Below, in pieces: positions 17,817-27,241 of a stretch of 64,000 nucleotides of DNA. Origin of the DNA: Clostridia bacterium UC5.1-1E11 (GTDB lineage Bacteria; Bacillota; Clostridia; Oscillospirales; Acutalibacteraceae); the NCBI GenBank assembly GCA_001305115.1, contig BCAA01000012.1, positions 1 to 64,000 on the forward strand, written 5' to 3'. A program made the translations under genes and the position numbers. Numbering within the stretch: the stretch's first letter is position 1; every line of letters starts with the position of its first letter. The notes below the pieces were generated by a model that searched no databases, was not told the DNA's origin, and worked only from the letters and a program-made list of their open reading frames with translations.

Positions 17817-18265
17817 TTGCCACTTTCAGCATAAACGCCTTGCTTCAACCGCGAAATTCAAAAAAGTTTCGACTGGAAACGATCTTGGGGGTTACCAGCC
17901 TATTAAGAAGGAACATCGCCTAGCCTTTTCCGATGATTTCAGAGGTATTTGTAAACCCCCAGAACCGATATGGTTAACAAGATACTGAGAGGAGCTGGTT
18001 TATCCGTAGCCGGGCAAGCAATGCAATCCTATTTTCAGTACCTCTTCCTATGAATCAAAAGTGCTGCCCTTTAAGATGGAAGTAAACCTCTCATTACATG
18101 TAGTTTTAAGTAGTTCCGATTTCATCCTTTCGAATCAGATTATACTTGCCACCACTGAGAGGCCCAGTTTCTCCTTGTTGGCCTTTTTGCGCTAGCCAAA
18201 AGCAAAAGGAGCTTCGTAAAAGCGCTTTGATGCGATTTTAATATGTGTCTCCAGCCTAACAAAGA
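17817..18265 (+). other. Intergenic stretch without a supported gene
   Basis: About 450 bases between metQ and the next hairpin. Short ORFs in all frames lack ribosome sites and family features. A minus-strand frame near 18110-18190 reads AQKGQQGETGPLSGGKYN, faintly collagen-like, but is too short to call. Confidence 0.5.
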
Positions 18266-18312
18266 AACGCCCTGTAACACAGCCATTCGGCAGATACAGG
18301 GCGTTATTTTTT
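18266..18312 (-). terminator. Terminator hairpin downstream of srtB (bidirectional)
   Basis: Stem AACGCCCTGTA (18266-18276) / TACAGGGCGTT (18295-18305). The T-run is stronger on the plus strand (ATTTTTTG) but is also present on the minus (TTTCTTTG). It lies about 90 bases past the sortase stop. Confidence 0.65.
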
Positions 18313-18397
18313 GTTGGACGTGCAATTCTATTTATAAATGATGTATCCGTTCCCGATGATTGCTATTCCTCTCCGAGAATTACAAGATCAAGCCCCT

Positions 18398-19272
18398 TCA
18401 TCCATTTCCGTATTTCTGTACCCAACAATCTGGGTAGACCGGCGACGGATTATACCCTGCCTGATCTAAGTTCACAGTTGCATCCTCGCCTTCCCGCACA
18501 CGGCGGGCCACAACGACCGTTCGAAATTCTTTAAACTCATAGGAACAGGTTGAAAGGGTGAGCAATTGGTCATCTGTGGTAACATCAACTGGTATATTTA
18601 GAATAGAGCGGCTTTTCATCTCCTCAATAAACGCCGCAAAAGCTGCATCATCTGGAAAATCCGGCTGGGCATAGTCGAAAATCTCTCCCTGCTCTGGGAG
18701 TGTGTTGATCTTAAACACAGAGAAAACCTTCCACTTGCCCTCAACGCCTTCTAAGTCGAAATCAATAACAGGAGCAGACTTATAGAAATCCAGATCGGTA
18801 TATTGCAAAATAGCTGCAAACATCTGCCCATCATCCATATTATGCCCATAGAGAGTCAAATTCTTCATGTCCTGTGCCGGCGAGCAATTGGCATCCAGAA
18901 AAATACACCCATACTGGGTATACTTTTTGTCATATCCATGACGCAAATAGAGTTCTGGATTGTCCTTTGCAGACTGCATCACTGGATAATCCACCACCGT
19001 ATTGGGAATCTGAATCCATCCAATGGTATCCGGATTGCCTTCCTTGAGTTGTTTAAAGGCATCCCGTTTTCTCTCTGCGGTTTTTCCGGAACCTGTGAAG
19101 AAGAGGTACGATCCTTGTCATCTTCTTCGGTGTGATAAATCTGCTGTACCTGCTCGACTGCATTCCGGTTTCGCAGGGGTTCATAGATTCCCTTATATCC
19201 GATCACGCTCAAGGAGCCCACAAAAACACAGAGCGACACAACAAAAATCCCCTTGCGTAGACCGTTTCTCAT
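18398..19272 (-). CDS. Class B sortase, one frameshift
   Basis: Membrane-anchored transpeptidase of about 291 aa. N-terminal TM helix (GIFVVSLCVFVGSLSVIGY), then NPDTIGWIQIPNTVVDYPVM. Catalytic His is in NLTLYGHNMDDG, Cys in LLTLSTCSYEF and Arg in RTVVVARRV. The pattern and lack of a proline-rich tail fit class B. One extra A in the run at 19081-19085 (plus-strand T5) joins the two halves as VPEKTAERKRDAFKQLKEGN. Start at 19272 follows AAAGGAGAGCCT. It lies 45 bases after the SARP-type regulator on the same strand. No LPXTG-like or NPQTN-like substrate gene is in the window. Confidence 0.88.
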
Positions 19273-19316
19273 AGGCTCTCCTTTCGCAGTTTCCGCATCT
19301 TCTATCGATCCGCCGG

Positions 19317-20552
19317 TCAACGCTGCGTCTCTTGTGTACGCAGGCTGATGATCTGTTCTTTCAGGTGTATTTCCCCTTTTCTACGGCATTTGGCCTCAAA
19401 TGCGCTGCGGATGCGGTTTGCAACCAATTGACCGTTTTCTTCCTGTGCCACCAGCAGCCCCAAAATAAACTGCGACGGGCTATAGCGCGCTACAATATCA
19501 TTCCGGCGTAAGGTTTCCGATATTGCTTGCTTCAAAAGGATCATAATATTTTTTAATTTCTCCAACGGAGGAATCTCTCCGTTCTTATCCGTTGCTGTAA
19601 GCAAAATCAAAACCTCGCTCTGATTGCAGCGCTCTTGCGAACGCATCTGTACTCGACAGATTTCACGGAATACCGTATATTCACAGAAAAATGGCGTAGA
19701 ACCGGAGGTCTCCTCCGCAAGGATGTCGTCCTTGATCTGATTCATATCGATCTCTACCATGTTGAGCCCTTGGATAATTTCACGATGTAGATTTCGGATG
19801 GAATTAGAAAGACCCATTCCCAATTCCCGATTAAAAGATTCCGAAATATTCTCATAATGAACCAAAGCTTGTGCATATTGACCGGTATGCAAATAGGCCT
19901 TTAGCAAAATGTGATGGATGTCCTCCTGATAAGGACAAAAGCGGACCGCACGCTCACAAACTGAGATCACATCCCCGTACTGTTCCGACTGGTTCAAAAG
20001 TCTGCATAGCGTCAGTACACAACTGACATAGAGGCTTTGGTATTGCGCACGTCTGCTAAAAATCCATTCGTCCTCTCCCAAATTGGGCAGGAATTCCCCG
20101 TTGTACAGTTCCACCGCCTGGGAATAACAGGCAATACGGCTTTCCAGGGCCTGCTCTTCATCCGAACCACGCTTGGCCAATAGGGACATAACCTCCGTAT
20201 CAATCTCACAAGGAAAATCCTCATTCCACATGTAAGCGCCTTCGGAAAAACGAATCAGCTCCATGCCTTCCTCACAAGCTTCATTGTCCGGCGTCAAATC
20301 ATCCAACAGCATACGCGCACGATAGACCAAATTCTTCAAAGAATTTGCCGGATCGATACACTCGTCTCCATCCCGCCACAATAGACGAATCAAATGGTCT
20401 TGGGACAACCTTTGGCCCCGGTTAATTAAGAGAATCCCTATCAAAAGCCAGATCTTTTTGGAACGGTTTCCTTTTTTCACGACTTCCCGGTCGCCCCGCC
20501 GGATTGAAAAATCTCCCAGCATGCGCACGGACAGCTTTTCAGTGGCCATCAT
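19317..20552 (-). CDS. SARP/BTAD-type transcriptional regulator with C-terminal GGDEF-like domain
   Basis: About 411 aa. Residues 1-105 form an OmpR-like winged helix (VRMLGDFSIRRGDREVV, LIRLLWRDGDECIDPANSLK, LVYRARMLLDDL). The bacterial transcriptional activator (TPR-like) domain follows to about residue 250 (YNGEFLPNLGEDEWIFSRR, YQEDIHHILLKAYLHTGQYAQAL). The last 130 residues (LILLTATDKNGEIPP, LRRNDIVARYSPSQFILGLL) resemble a degenerate GGDEF fold. Such proteins regulate neighbouring exported-protein genes in Clostridia; control of srtB downstream is an inference from proximity. Start at 20552 follows GTGGGGGAAAT. Confidence 0.85.
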   Translation of the reverse strand: MMATEKLSVRMLGDFSIRRGDREVVKKGNRSKKIWLLIGILLINRGQRLSQDHLIRLLWRDGDECIDPANSLKNLVYRARMLLDDLTPDNEACEEGMELIRFSEGAYMWNEDFPCEIDTEVMSLLAKRGSDEEQALESRIACYSQAVELYNGEFLPNLGEDEWIFSRRAQYQSLYVSCVLTLCRLLNQSEQYGDVISVCERAVRFCPYQEDIHHILLKAYLHTGQYAQALVHYENISESFNRELGMGLSNSIRNLHREIIQGLNMVEIDMNQIKDDILAEETSGSTPFFCEYTVFREICRVQMRSQERCNQSEVLILLTATDKNGEIPPLEKLKNIMILLKQAISETLRRNDIVARYSPSQFILGLLVAQEENGQLVANRIRSAFEAKCRRKGEIHLKEQIISLRTQETQR

Positions 20553-20622
20553 TCCGATTTCCCCCACAATCTTTTTATTCGTTTCACTGGATTGGTTGTC
20601 CTGCCCCCTGGACAGGAAACCC

Positions 20623-20958
20623 TTATGTAATAAAAACAAACTGCACCAACAGCATATACAGTACCGTCCCTACACCAATACTCAGCAGAGTGTTTTTCTT
20701 CCAAAGGTGCAGCACCACAACCGCTGCTACAGCGATCAGTTCCGGTAATCCATATGGCCATTCCAACAAACTGGTCCCTTTCAAACAGTATACCATCAGC
20801 ATGGCAATAATTGCAAAAGGTAAAACTTTCCCCAGATATTTCACATACGGTGGGGTCTCCTTTCCTTCTGGGAAAAGAACAAACGGAAGCAGCCTTGTGA
20901 AAAAAGTAACAAGCGCAACAAACGCAATCACCAGTAGCGCACGAATCGCCCCGTTCAT
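20623..20958 (-). CDS. azlD: Branched-chain amino acid exporter small subunit AzlD
   Basis: 111-aa protein with four hydrophobic helices ([65 protein letters not shown]), typical of AzlD. It works with AzlC to export branched-chain amino acids. The start overlaps the azlC stop by four bases (ATGA). Confidence 0.9.
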   Translation of the reverse strand: MNGAIRALLVIAFVALVTFFTRLLPFVLFPEGKETPPYVKYLGKVLPFAIIAMLMVYCLKGTSLLEWPYGLPELIAVAAVVVLHLWKKNTLLSIGVGTVLYMLLVQFVFIT

Positions 20959-21685
20959 GTAGCCGCCCCCTCCTCCGGCCTGTCCAGACGTCCTCGAAAG
21001 ACCGACAGTAACACGACCATTCCGATCAACGCCGGCAGGATAAAATTGTCCGCTCCAAAGAGCAATAGACACACCAGTGAACAAACCAGCCCCACCAACG
21101 CCGGAACATGGCTCTTTGCCTCGCGCCACTGGTTTACAAAGATTACCACAAAGAGTGCCGTCATTGCAAAGTCAATTCCCTGCGTGTTGAACGAAAAAGA
21201 AGAACCGAGCAAGCCTCCTACCACAGAACCCACAATCCAATATAACTGATTGAACAAAGCGATAAAAAAGAAAAACCAATTGCGGTCCACATTTTTCGGT
21301 GGCTCTGCTGTGCAAAGCAAAGAAAACGTTTCGTCCGTCAGGGAAAAAATCATGTAGGGTTTCTTTGCTCCAAGATTCCGAAATTTCCCCAACATGGAAA
21401 TCCCGTAAAAGACATGTCGGATATTCACCATCAAGGTCATCAAAATAACCTGTAAAAATCCTGCCCCGGTGGCCAACAGATCGACTGCTACAAATTGCAT
21501 CGATCCGGCATAGATGAATATGCTCATCAAGGCAGCCCATCCAAAGCCATACCCTTTACTTTCCAGCAAAATTCCAAAGGCAGCCCCCAAAAAAGGTATC
21601 CCACCATCACGGGAACCGTTCGAGGGAAGGCTGCGCGGAGGGCCAACTTCAACTGCCGCATTTTTGCTGGTTGTCCTGTTTGCAT
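20955..21685 (-). CDS. azlC: Branched-chain amino acid exporter large subunit AzlC, one frameshift
   Basis: About 243-aa membrane protein. [27 protein letters not shown], read as two overlapping blocks, and [12 protein letters not shown] and [11 protein letters not shown] are AzlC hallmarks. The N-terminus ([20 protein letters not shown]) is in another frame; one more A in the A6 run at 21589-21594 gives [27 protein letters not shown] precedes the ATG at 21685. The corrected length is divisible by three. Confidence 0.9.
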
Positions 21686-21698
21686 TGCTTTGCCTCCC

Positions 21699-22682
21699 TT
21701 ATGCCTTTTTCTTCCTGCGAAGGCGGGAGACAATCAAAATCAGCGCTGCACCACCAATCAATACAACCGGAGCCGCTATGCGAATCATCTGGTCTTTGCG
21801 CGCCTCCCCCGCAGTGTAATCAGGATTTTGATCCGGGTCATTTTCCTCCTGCAAAATTTGCAGATAGGCATCTTCCCCGGTCTTATAGGCATCCGCAGCA
21901 TTGGGGAACAGATACAACGGGGCGGTCACACGGATGTCTACGGCATGGTTGGCCGGAACTTCGTCCACGGTCAAGCTCACCAATTCGCCGCTTTCGATGA
22001 CCAGCGTATCGTTTTCCTGGTCATGCGTCCATGCTTTTACCTCTTTGCGCTCCGCACCATACGGCAAAATGACATAACCAGTCAGCAATCCCGCCTCATA
22101 TGGAATATCTTCTCCGATCAGTTGCCAGTTGAATTCCATCGTATCGTTATGAAACCGAACCGCGCCTTTTACCGTATAGAGGACTTTGATCGTCGTAGTA
22201 GCATTCCAATTTTTTAGATAAGCATGAATGTCGTATCCCGTATCGGTTTCATCCAATGTATACTTACGCTCCGGATATTTTTCCCCCTCGGTTTCCGTCG
22301 CTGCTTGAATCTCCTCGTAGCTGTTAAAACGCTCCAAATCCTCTGAACCCATGACCACACGGATATTCGATATTTCATAGGCATCGGACTTTGCAATCGT
22401 GCGTTCGAATTTTGTCATCTTTTCAAAATTCCGGCAGGAGAACGTCCAATATTCTATGATGTTCACCGTACCATCTGTGAGCAGCTCTGCCTCTACCTTT
22501 TCGGATTGACAGGTATAGCCCTCCACCGCCAGATCAAACGCTTCCACCTGATGGTTCATAATGTATTCGCCGAGTTCCTTCATTTCTGACGAGATCTCTT
22601 CTTCGTCTTCTTCAGCAAAAGCGAAGGACGTACATGAGAGCGCCAGAAGCAGCGCCAGAAGCAGAGATAGGTATTTTTTCAT
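21699..22682 (-). CDS. DUF2207-type exported membrane protein, short form
   Basis: 327 aa with a signal peptide (YLSLLLALLLALSCTSFAFA), an extracytoplasmic beta-rich domain, a C-terminal TM helix (IAAPVVLIGGAALILIVS) and a basic stop-transfer tail (RLRRKKKA). The order VNIIEYWTFSC, YDIHAYLKNWNATTTIKVLY, FNWQLIGEDIPYEAG and GYVILPYGA matches the N-terminal domain of DUF2207 proteins. Those are usually near 600 aa with a large second membrane and cytoplasmic part, absent here. Function unknown. It lies just upstream of azlC and may be co-transcribed. Confidence 0.72.
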   Translation of the reverse strand: MKKYLSLLLALLLALSCTSFAFAEEDEEEISSEMKELGEYIMNHQVEAFDLAVEGYTCQSEKVEAELLTDGTVNIIEYWTFSCRNFEKMTKFERTIAKSDAYEISNIRVVMGSEDLERFNSYEEIQAATETEGEKYPERKYTLDETDTGYDIHAYLKNWNATTTIKVLYTVKGAVRFHNDTMEFNWQLIGEDIPYEAGLLTGYVILPYGAERKEVKAWTHDQENDTLVIESGELVSLTVDEVPANHAVDIRVTAPLYLFPNAADAYKTGEDAYLQILQEENDPDQNPDYTAGEARKDQMIRIAAPVVLIGGAALILIVSRLRRKKKA

Positions 22683-22708
22683 GGATGCTCTCTCCTTGTA
22701 TTCATAAA

Positions 22709-24033
22709 TTATTTCCGAAAGAGTTGCTTGACCGAACGGATTTCTTCACCGTTCGGGATCAAAAGCCGGTAAAATGGCGTGTGCGTAAACAGGCAAAAAA
22801 TCACCATGGAGGTAAAGCCCTGTGCAGTCAAAGACGCTGATGTTGCCAATGCAATTCCATTGACCCCCATCAAAGGAATCAAAACGAAGGACAAACTCAG
22901 ATTGACGATAATTCCGATGATGGTGGGCAGAATATTCAACTCCGGTTTTCCATAAGCGGCAATGGAATTGGCCAACACCTTTGCATAACAGATAAAAATC
23001 GAACCAATGATTAGATACCGCAAAGGCGCGATCGCCTCTACATACTTTGGGAAAACAATCGGCACAAATACCTGCGCCACTAACACCAAAAGTACGGCGC
23101 AAACGATGGTGATATAGGTTACAACTTTACAGGACATCAAGGTCAAACGGACTTTGTCATCCTTCTCATGCATGGCCGCAATCCGGCTCATAATCACTTG
23201 GCTCACTGCATCGGGCAACAACCAGACCTGCTGCATCATTGTCACTGCCGCATTATAAATGCCAAAGGTCGAAAGAGAATACACGGCGTTGACAATATAA
23301 GAGCCCAAATAGGAGTTAATATAGGTCATCACATTGGAAACATGCGACTTCAGACTGTAGCGCAACATGGCACCTGTCCGTACAGGAAAATCATCATCTG
23401 GAGCAGGTTCCGGCTCTTTTCCATTCCAACGCTTAATTCCATACATCGCCAAGACGATCATCAGCACCTGGATGCCAATCATCGAAGTCACCAACAACAT
23501 CGCACTGGGCCACAACAACATGGAAAACATAAATGCGGTCAGCAACACTTTTTGCAGCAGGTTGATGGTGTTGAACATTTTAAACTTGTTTTCACCGCGC
23601 AGAATTGCCAGGCAGACGTTTAACAAAAATGAGAACAGGCCATACACAACAGCCGCCCAACAGTAAAAGGCCGTACTGCCGGGGAAAAAGATCTGCTTCA
23701 TAAACAGCACTGCCGCAGCGCCAGCCGCCATAATCAGGATGGACATCGCTGTTGTCAAGGTTGTGATCGCCTTTTTGGTATTCTTGATCTTAAAGCGGGA
23801 GACAAAGTAGATCATTGCGGCATTGATGCTGAACCCAAACAGTGTAAACAAACCATTTCCCACCAGCTGCACTTGGTTATACTGCCCTTTGACGTCAGGG
23901 TCCAGGACACCCAGTACAAAAAAGCGGAGATGATGGACAATAGAGAGCCAATCGCATTGGTGCCGAATGTATTGATACTATCCCGCACAATGTCGCTGTG
24001 AAGTCTCTTGGGCTTCTTTTCCGTATCCTTCAT
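22709..24033 (-). CDS. Polysaccharide/lipid-linked oligosaccharide flippase (MOP superfamily), one frameshift
   Basis: About 441 aa with 12-14 predicted TM helices, of the Wzx/polysaccharide biosynthesis branch of MATE-like flippases: SINTFGTNAIGSLLSII at the N-terminus, VQLVGNGLFTLFGFSINAAM, CLAILRGENKFKMFN, a cytoplasmic loop EPEPAPDDDFPVRTG, and GIIVNLSLSFVLIPLMGVNG. One more A in the A6 run at 23918-23923 joins the first 50 residues (SAFFVLGVLDPDVKGQYNQ). Start at 24033 (MKDTEKKPKRL) follows GGAGTTTCACAGG. It would translocate a glycan precursor; substrate unknown, and no glycosyltransferases are nearby. Confidence 0.85.
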
Positions 24034-24531
24034 CCTGTGAAACTCCATTCCAGGGAAAAATCCCTTTTTTCAAGGCCGAAATTCATAAAGATTATTATAA
24101 CATTTTGACAGGCAATTCCACAAGGGATTTTCCGGATTTTTACGGATTCTGCGGGTTTGAGGTTTCAAAAGGGCGAAAAAAGCCAGGAATATCGTCCATA
24201 TCGTATAAAACCCTTTCGTAGGTTTCTATACAAATCGGTCCTTCTTTATTTATATCCTTCCGTTGTTTGGTCCTTTCTGCAGATTCCCGACTCCGATTCT
24301 ATCTATCGAGAAACGTCTCTTATCCACATCTTCCGGGCGATATGCAAACTCCTAGGGAATTCCATTTCAAAAGCAGTTGTCCTTCCAAATGCCAAACCCT
24401 CTATACGATGTCCAGTTTCGTCAAAAACAACCCACTTGCAGTGAGCTTGCGGACGGAAAAGGAATCCAAAGCATGGGAATCTTCTCAAAATCAGTCGATA
24501 ATCAGAAGGTATGACAAAGCAAAGGGAGGAC
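24034..24531 (-). other. Intergenic stretch without a supported gene
   Basis: About 500 bases between the flippase start and the tRNA-like array. The minus-strand frame running through the array continues here (KWVVFDETGHRIEGLAFG) without a ribosome site. I see no family features. Confidence 0.4.
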
Positions 24532-24850
24532 GTTTCTCCTAAAAATCGAATCGTTCGAATCCTGGAGCCTTGTAAAATTGAATCATTTCTGTATATGTCC
24601 CCGTACCTCACCAGGATAGAGGGTCCTCCTCCTAATATTTGACGATCTCTCATCCGCCGGAGCCGTACAATTGAATAATTTTTGTACATGCGCCAGTAGT
24701 TCAATAGGATAGAGCACCCCTCTCCTGACAATCGAACCGTTCGAATCCCGGAGCCTTGTAAAATTGAATCATTTCTGTATATGCCCCCGTACCTCACCGG
24801 GATAGAGGGTCCGCCTCCTGAAAGAAACGACCTCCCATCAGTCCATCCCC
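24532..24850 (+). repeat. Tandem array of degenerate tRNA-Arg(CCU)-like units, 93-bp period
   Basis: Three units start at 24597, 24690 and 24783, exactly 93 bases apart, with the 3' end of a fourth at 24532-24569. Each begins with a tRNA-like 5' part: GCCCCCGTACCTCACC..GGATAGAGG, or GCGCCAGTAGTTCAATAGG followed by ATAGAGC. An anticodon-loop-like CTCCTGA follows in at least two. Some copies keep a T-loop (GTTCGAATCC). Units are separated by near-identical 25-27 base spacers (TGTAAAATTGAATCATTTCT). None folds as a complete tRNA because the 3' half of the anticodon arm and the acceptor 3' strand are lost. They look like decayed tandem tRNA genes. Confidence 0.7.
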
Positions 24851-25023
24851 GCAAATATGGATTATAAAAAATAAATTTCCTATTTTTGCGGCTTCCTACA
24901 ATCCTGATGGAGTCCTCAAATTTTTTGAAACGAGGAGTCTTGCCCCGGATGAAATACCTCTAAACACGGTCTTTCCCACGTACAATGGCGTCAAGACATG
25001 ACCTGATTTTTCTCGCATCTTTT

Positions 25024-25070
25024 AAAAAAATAAGCCCGTTGTACGGTCTTTCCCACGTACAACAGGCTTA
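25024..25070 (-). terminator. Terminator of the ECF S-component gene
   Basis: Minus-strand stem AAGCC(T/C)GTTGTACG around a GGGAAAG loop, followed by ATTTTTTT. A second partial copy of the GGTCTTTCCCACGTACAA string occurs near 24967. Confidence 0.85.
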
Positions 25071-25091
25071 TCTATTTTCACTTCTATTCGG

Positions 25092-25676
25092 TTACGCTCG
25101 ACGCGGGCCGCCTACTGGTAAATGCGCACGCTCCAAGGCTTTGCGGATCGCAAAGAAAAACGGCACCGCGATCACATCGGCCACAATTGCATTTGTCAAA
25201 GTGGCTGCCAACTTTGTTACCATTGCAAGCGCCGCAGCCTCTGGTGCAGATCCCACCAAGATTAGCTTCACGAACGAATATCCCAAATACAGAACACAGT
25301 AGCAGAGAGAACCACTCACTGCACCCACAATCACACGGGAGAGCTTCCTCGCCGTGTGATCGCCGCCCCATGCGATCAGGCCGCACACAAACGCCATTAG
25401 GAATTTAAAAATCAAGGTACTTGGCGCACTGTCCGCCCATCCGCCGATTAAATCAAAAATGCAGGAACCAATGCCAGCCGCAAGGCCGCCATACACCGGC
25501 CCCAACAACAGGCCGGCTAAAATGCAAAACACATTTGCAAAGCCAATCATCGTTTTATCCGTTCCCACAGGAATCTGCACTTTAAAGAACATCGTCGCCA
25601 CCAGGACAAGCGCCGCCATCAGCCCAGTAAGCGCCAGATTGACGCTGGTATTCCGTTCATTCAAATGAAATTTCAT
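25092..25676 (-). CDS. ECF transporter S component (possible vitamin B6 uptake)
   Basis: 194-aa membrane protein with six hydrophobic segments and the S-component pattern: ALTGLMAALVLVATMFFKVQ, PVGTDKTMIGFANVF, LLLGPVYGGLAAGIGS, FKFLMAFVCGLIAW. It binds a vitamin and couples to a shared EcfAAT module, not in this window. It is divergent from a MocR/PdxR-type regulator whose domain binds PLP, which points to pyridoxine or a relative (PdxU-like) as substrate by context only. GGAGGGGAAGACC precedes the ATG at 25676. Confidence 0.85.
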   Translation of the reverse strand: MKFHLNERNTSVNLALTGLMAALVLVATMFFKVQIPVGTDKTMIGFANVFCILAGLLLGPVYGGLAAGIGSCIFDLIGGWADSAPSTLIFKFLMAFVCGLIAWGGDHTARKLSRVIVGAVSGSLCYCVLYLGYSFVKLILVGSAPEAAALAMVTKLAATLTNAIVADVIAVPFFFAIRKALERAHLPVGGPRRA

Positions 25677-25710
25677 GGTCTTCCCCTCCAGACAGTTTAA
25701 ACAGAGAATC

Positions 25711-25738
25711 TTGCATCTCTGTCCATTTGTGGTATAAT
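25711..25738 (+). promoter_or_regulatory. Promoter of mocR-like gene
   Basis: TTGCAT (25711-25716) and TATAAT (25733-25738) with a 16-base spacer, about 75 bases before the ATG. Confidence 0.6.
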
Positions 25739-25767
25739 CATAGCGCAAAAGTGTTCATACTAAAATA

Positions 25768-25799
25768 TACAGTTTATAAAAAATTGACCAGTACAGTTT
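25768..25799 (+). promoter_or_regulatory. Direct repeat TACAGTTT, possible MocR/PdxR operator
   Basis: TACAGTTT occurs at 25768-25775 and 25792-25799, 24 bases apart, between the divergent ECF and mocR-like genes. MocR-family regulators are known to bind spaced direct repeats. Confidence 0.45.
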
Positions 25800-25813
25800 G
25801 TGAGGAAATCGTT

Positions 25814-27199
25814 ATGACATACGACTATTTGGTCCTTCATCCGAATGCAGAAGTACCTTTATATCAGCAGCTCTATGAGTCTTTGCGAAATTCAATTGAA
25901 CGAGGACACCTGACCAGAAATGAAAAACTCCCTTCGATTCGCAAGCTTTCTGAAGATTTGCATTTAAGCCGCACCACAATTGAGATGGCATATCAGCAGC
26001 TCTGTGTCGAAGGATATGTGCGCGCCCGCCCGCAAAGCGGCTTTTTTGTAGAAGCCAGTCCTCTTCGTTCAGAACACGCTACCCTCTCAGAACCTCCTGT
26101 GCGTTCCCTCCAAGCGGAAACACTGGAGTCCCGTATTCGTTACAATTTTGGCAGTGATTCCGTGGACAGCGTGTGTATTGACCTCAAAATATGGCGCCGT
26201 CATATCCGCGATGTGCTAACCCGTCAGGAGGTGTTGACCTCCTATGGTGATCCCCAGGGGGAACCCGCCCTGCGAGAAGCGCTTTCCTCCTATTGTTATG
26301 GTGTGCGTGGGGTGAAAGCCAGCCCGGGACAGATCGTGGTTGGTGCGGGTACCCAGCCGCTTTTATATCTACTCTGTGGCCTGCTTTCGGAAAAAACAGT
26401 CGCGATGGACGAGCGCGGCTTTCCCCAAGCGGAACGTGTTTTTGCGGACTGCGGTTTCTCAGTTTTACACCTGCCGGCCGATCGGGACGGCATTCGTATG
26501 GATGCATTGGAAGCCAGCGGCGTTCGTGCTGTCTTGGTGCGGCCCTCTCACAGCGTTCAAAGTGGAACCGCAATGCCTATGAATCGACGCTTTGCCCTCC
26601 TGGAATGGGCAAAGGCTCATCGAGCTCTGGTCATTGAGGATGACTACAACGGCGAATTGCGCTACAATGCCCGCCCCATCCCCGCTATGCAGGGAATGGC
26701 AAGCGGGGAACAAGTTGCCTACATTGGTTCCTTTTCCAAATTGCTCCTGCCATCGGTGCGCATAGGGTATATGGTATTGCCGTCCTCTCTGCTTGCGGAC
26801 TATCGTTCCCGTGTGCGAAGCTACAATCAGACCGCCTCCAAGGTGGAGCAGCTTGCGCTGTGCAGCTATGTCAAAAGCGGGCAATTGGAACGTCATCTTC
26901 GCCGCTTGCGCAAACTTTATGCGGCGAAAAGCATAGAGCTCATCCGCTCGGTACAAAAGGCATTTGGACCCCGATGCCGCCTCTTTTTGCAGGAAACGGC
27001 GCTTCGGTTGACCTTATTTCTTCCCTATGAAACTCCCTCTGAAGAACTTTGCCAATTAGCCGCTCAGCGTGGGGTCCGGGTGATTGCTGAAAAAGAGCCG
27101 GGCAGTGTCACTCTGGGATTTGCTGGCATCCCCTTGGAAGACATCCCTTCAGCAGTGGAACAACTTCACATTGCCTGGGAAACACTTCCCACAGTATGA
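25814..27199 (+). CDS. MocR/PdxR-family GntR regulator with aminotransferase domain
   Basis: 461 aa. GntR winged helix at residues 1-75 (PLYQQLYESLRNSIERG, KLPSIRKLSEDLHLSRTTIE, LCVEGYVRARPQSGFFV), then a fold-type I aminotransferase-like domain. The latter has SYGDPQGEPALREAL, IVVGAGTQPLL, VIEDDYNGELRYN (Asp contacting PLP) and SFSKLLLPSVRIGYM, whose Lys would bind PLP. Such regulators sense PLP or related amines and control B6, GABA or taurine genes. The divergent ECF gene is the likely target. GAGGAAATCGTT precedes the ATG. Confidence 0.92.
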   Translation: MTYDYLVLHPNAEVPLYQQLYESLRNSIERGHLTRNEKLPSIRKLSEDLHLSRTTIEMAYQQLCVEGYVRARPQSGFFVEASPLRSEHATLSEPPVRSLQAETLESRIRYNFGSDSVDSVCIDLKIWRRHIRDVLTRQEVLTSYGDPQGEPALREALSSYCYGVRGVKASPGQIVVGAGTQPLLYLLCGLLSEKTVAMDERGFPQAERVFADCGFSVLHLPADRDGIRMDALEASGVRAVLVRPSHSVQSGTAMPMNRRFALLEWAKAHRALVIEDDYNGELRYNARPIPAMQGMASGEQVAYIGSFSKLLLPSVRIGYMVLPSSLLADYRSRVRSYNQTASKVEQLALCSYVKSGQLERHLRRLRKLYAAKSIELIRSVQKAFGPRCRLFLQETALRLTLFLPYETPSEELCQLAAQRGVRVIAEKEPGSVTLGFAGIPLEDIPSAVEQLHIAWETLPTV

Positions 27200-27241
27200 C
27201 CTTTCTGCAGCAATCCACACATATAAAAAAGGATGGATAGA

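Noticed and set aside
24303..24854. 183-residue minus-strand ORF crossing the tRNA-like array, with internal amino-acid repeats
   Set aside because: The repeats follow from the 93-bp DNA period (31 codons). No ribosome site and no family features; it reads antisense to tRNA-like sequence.
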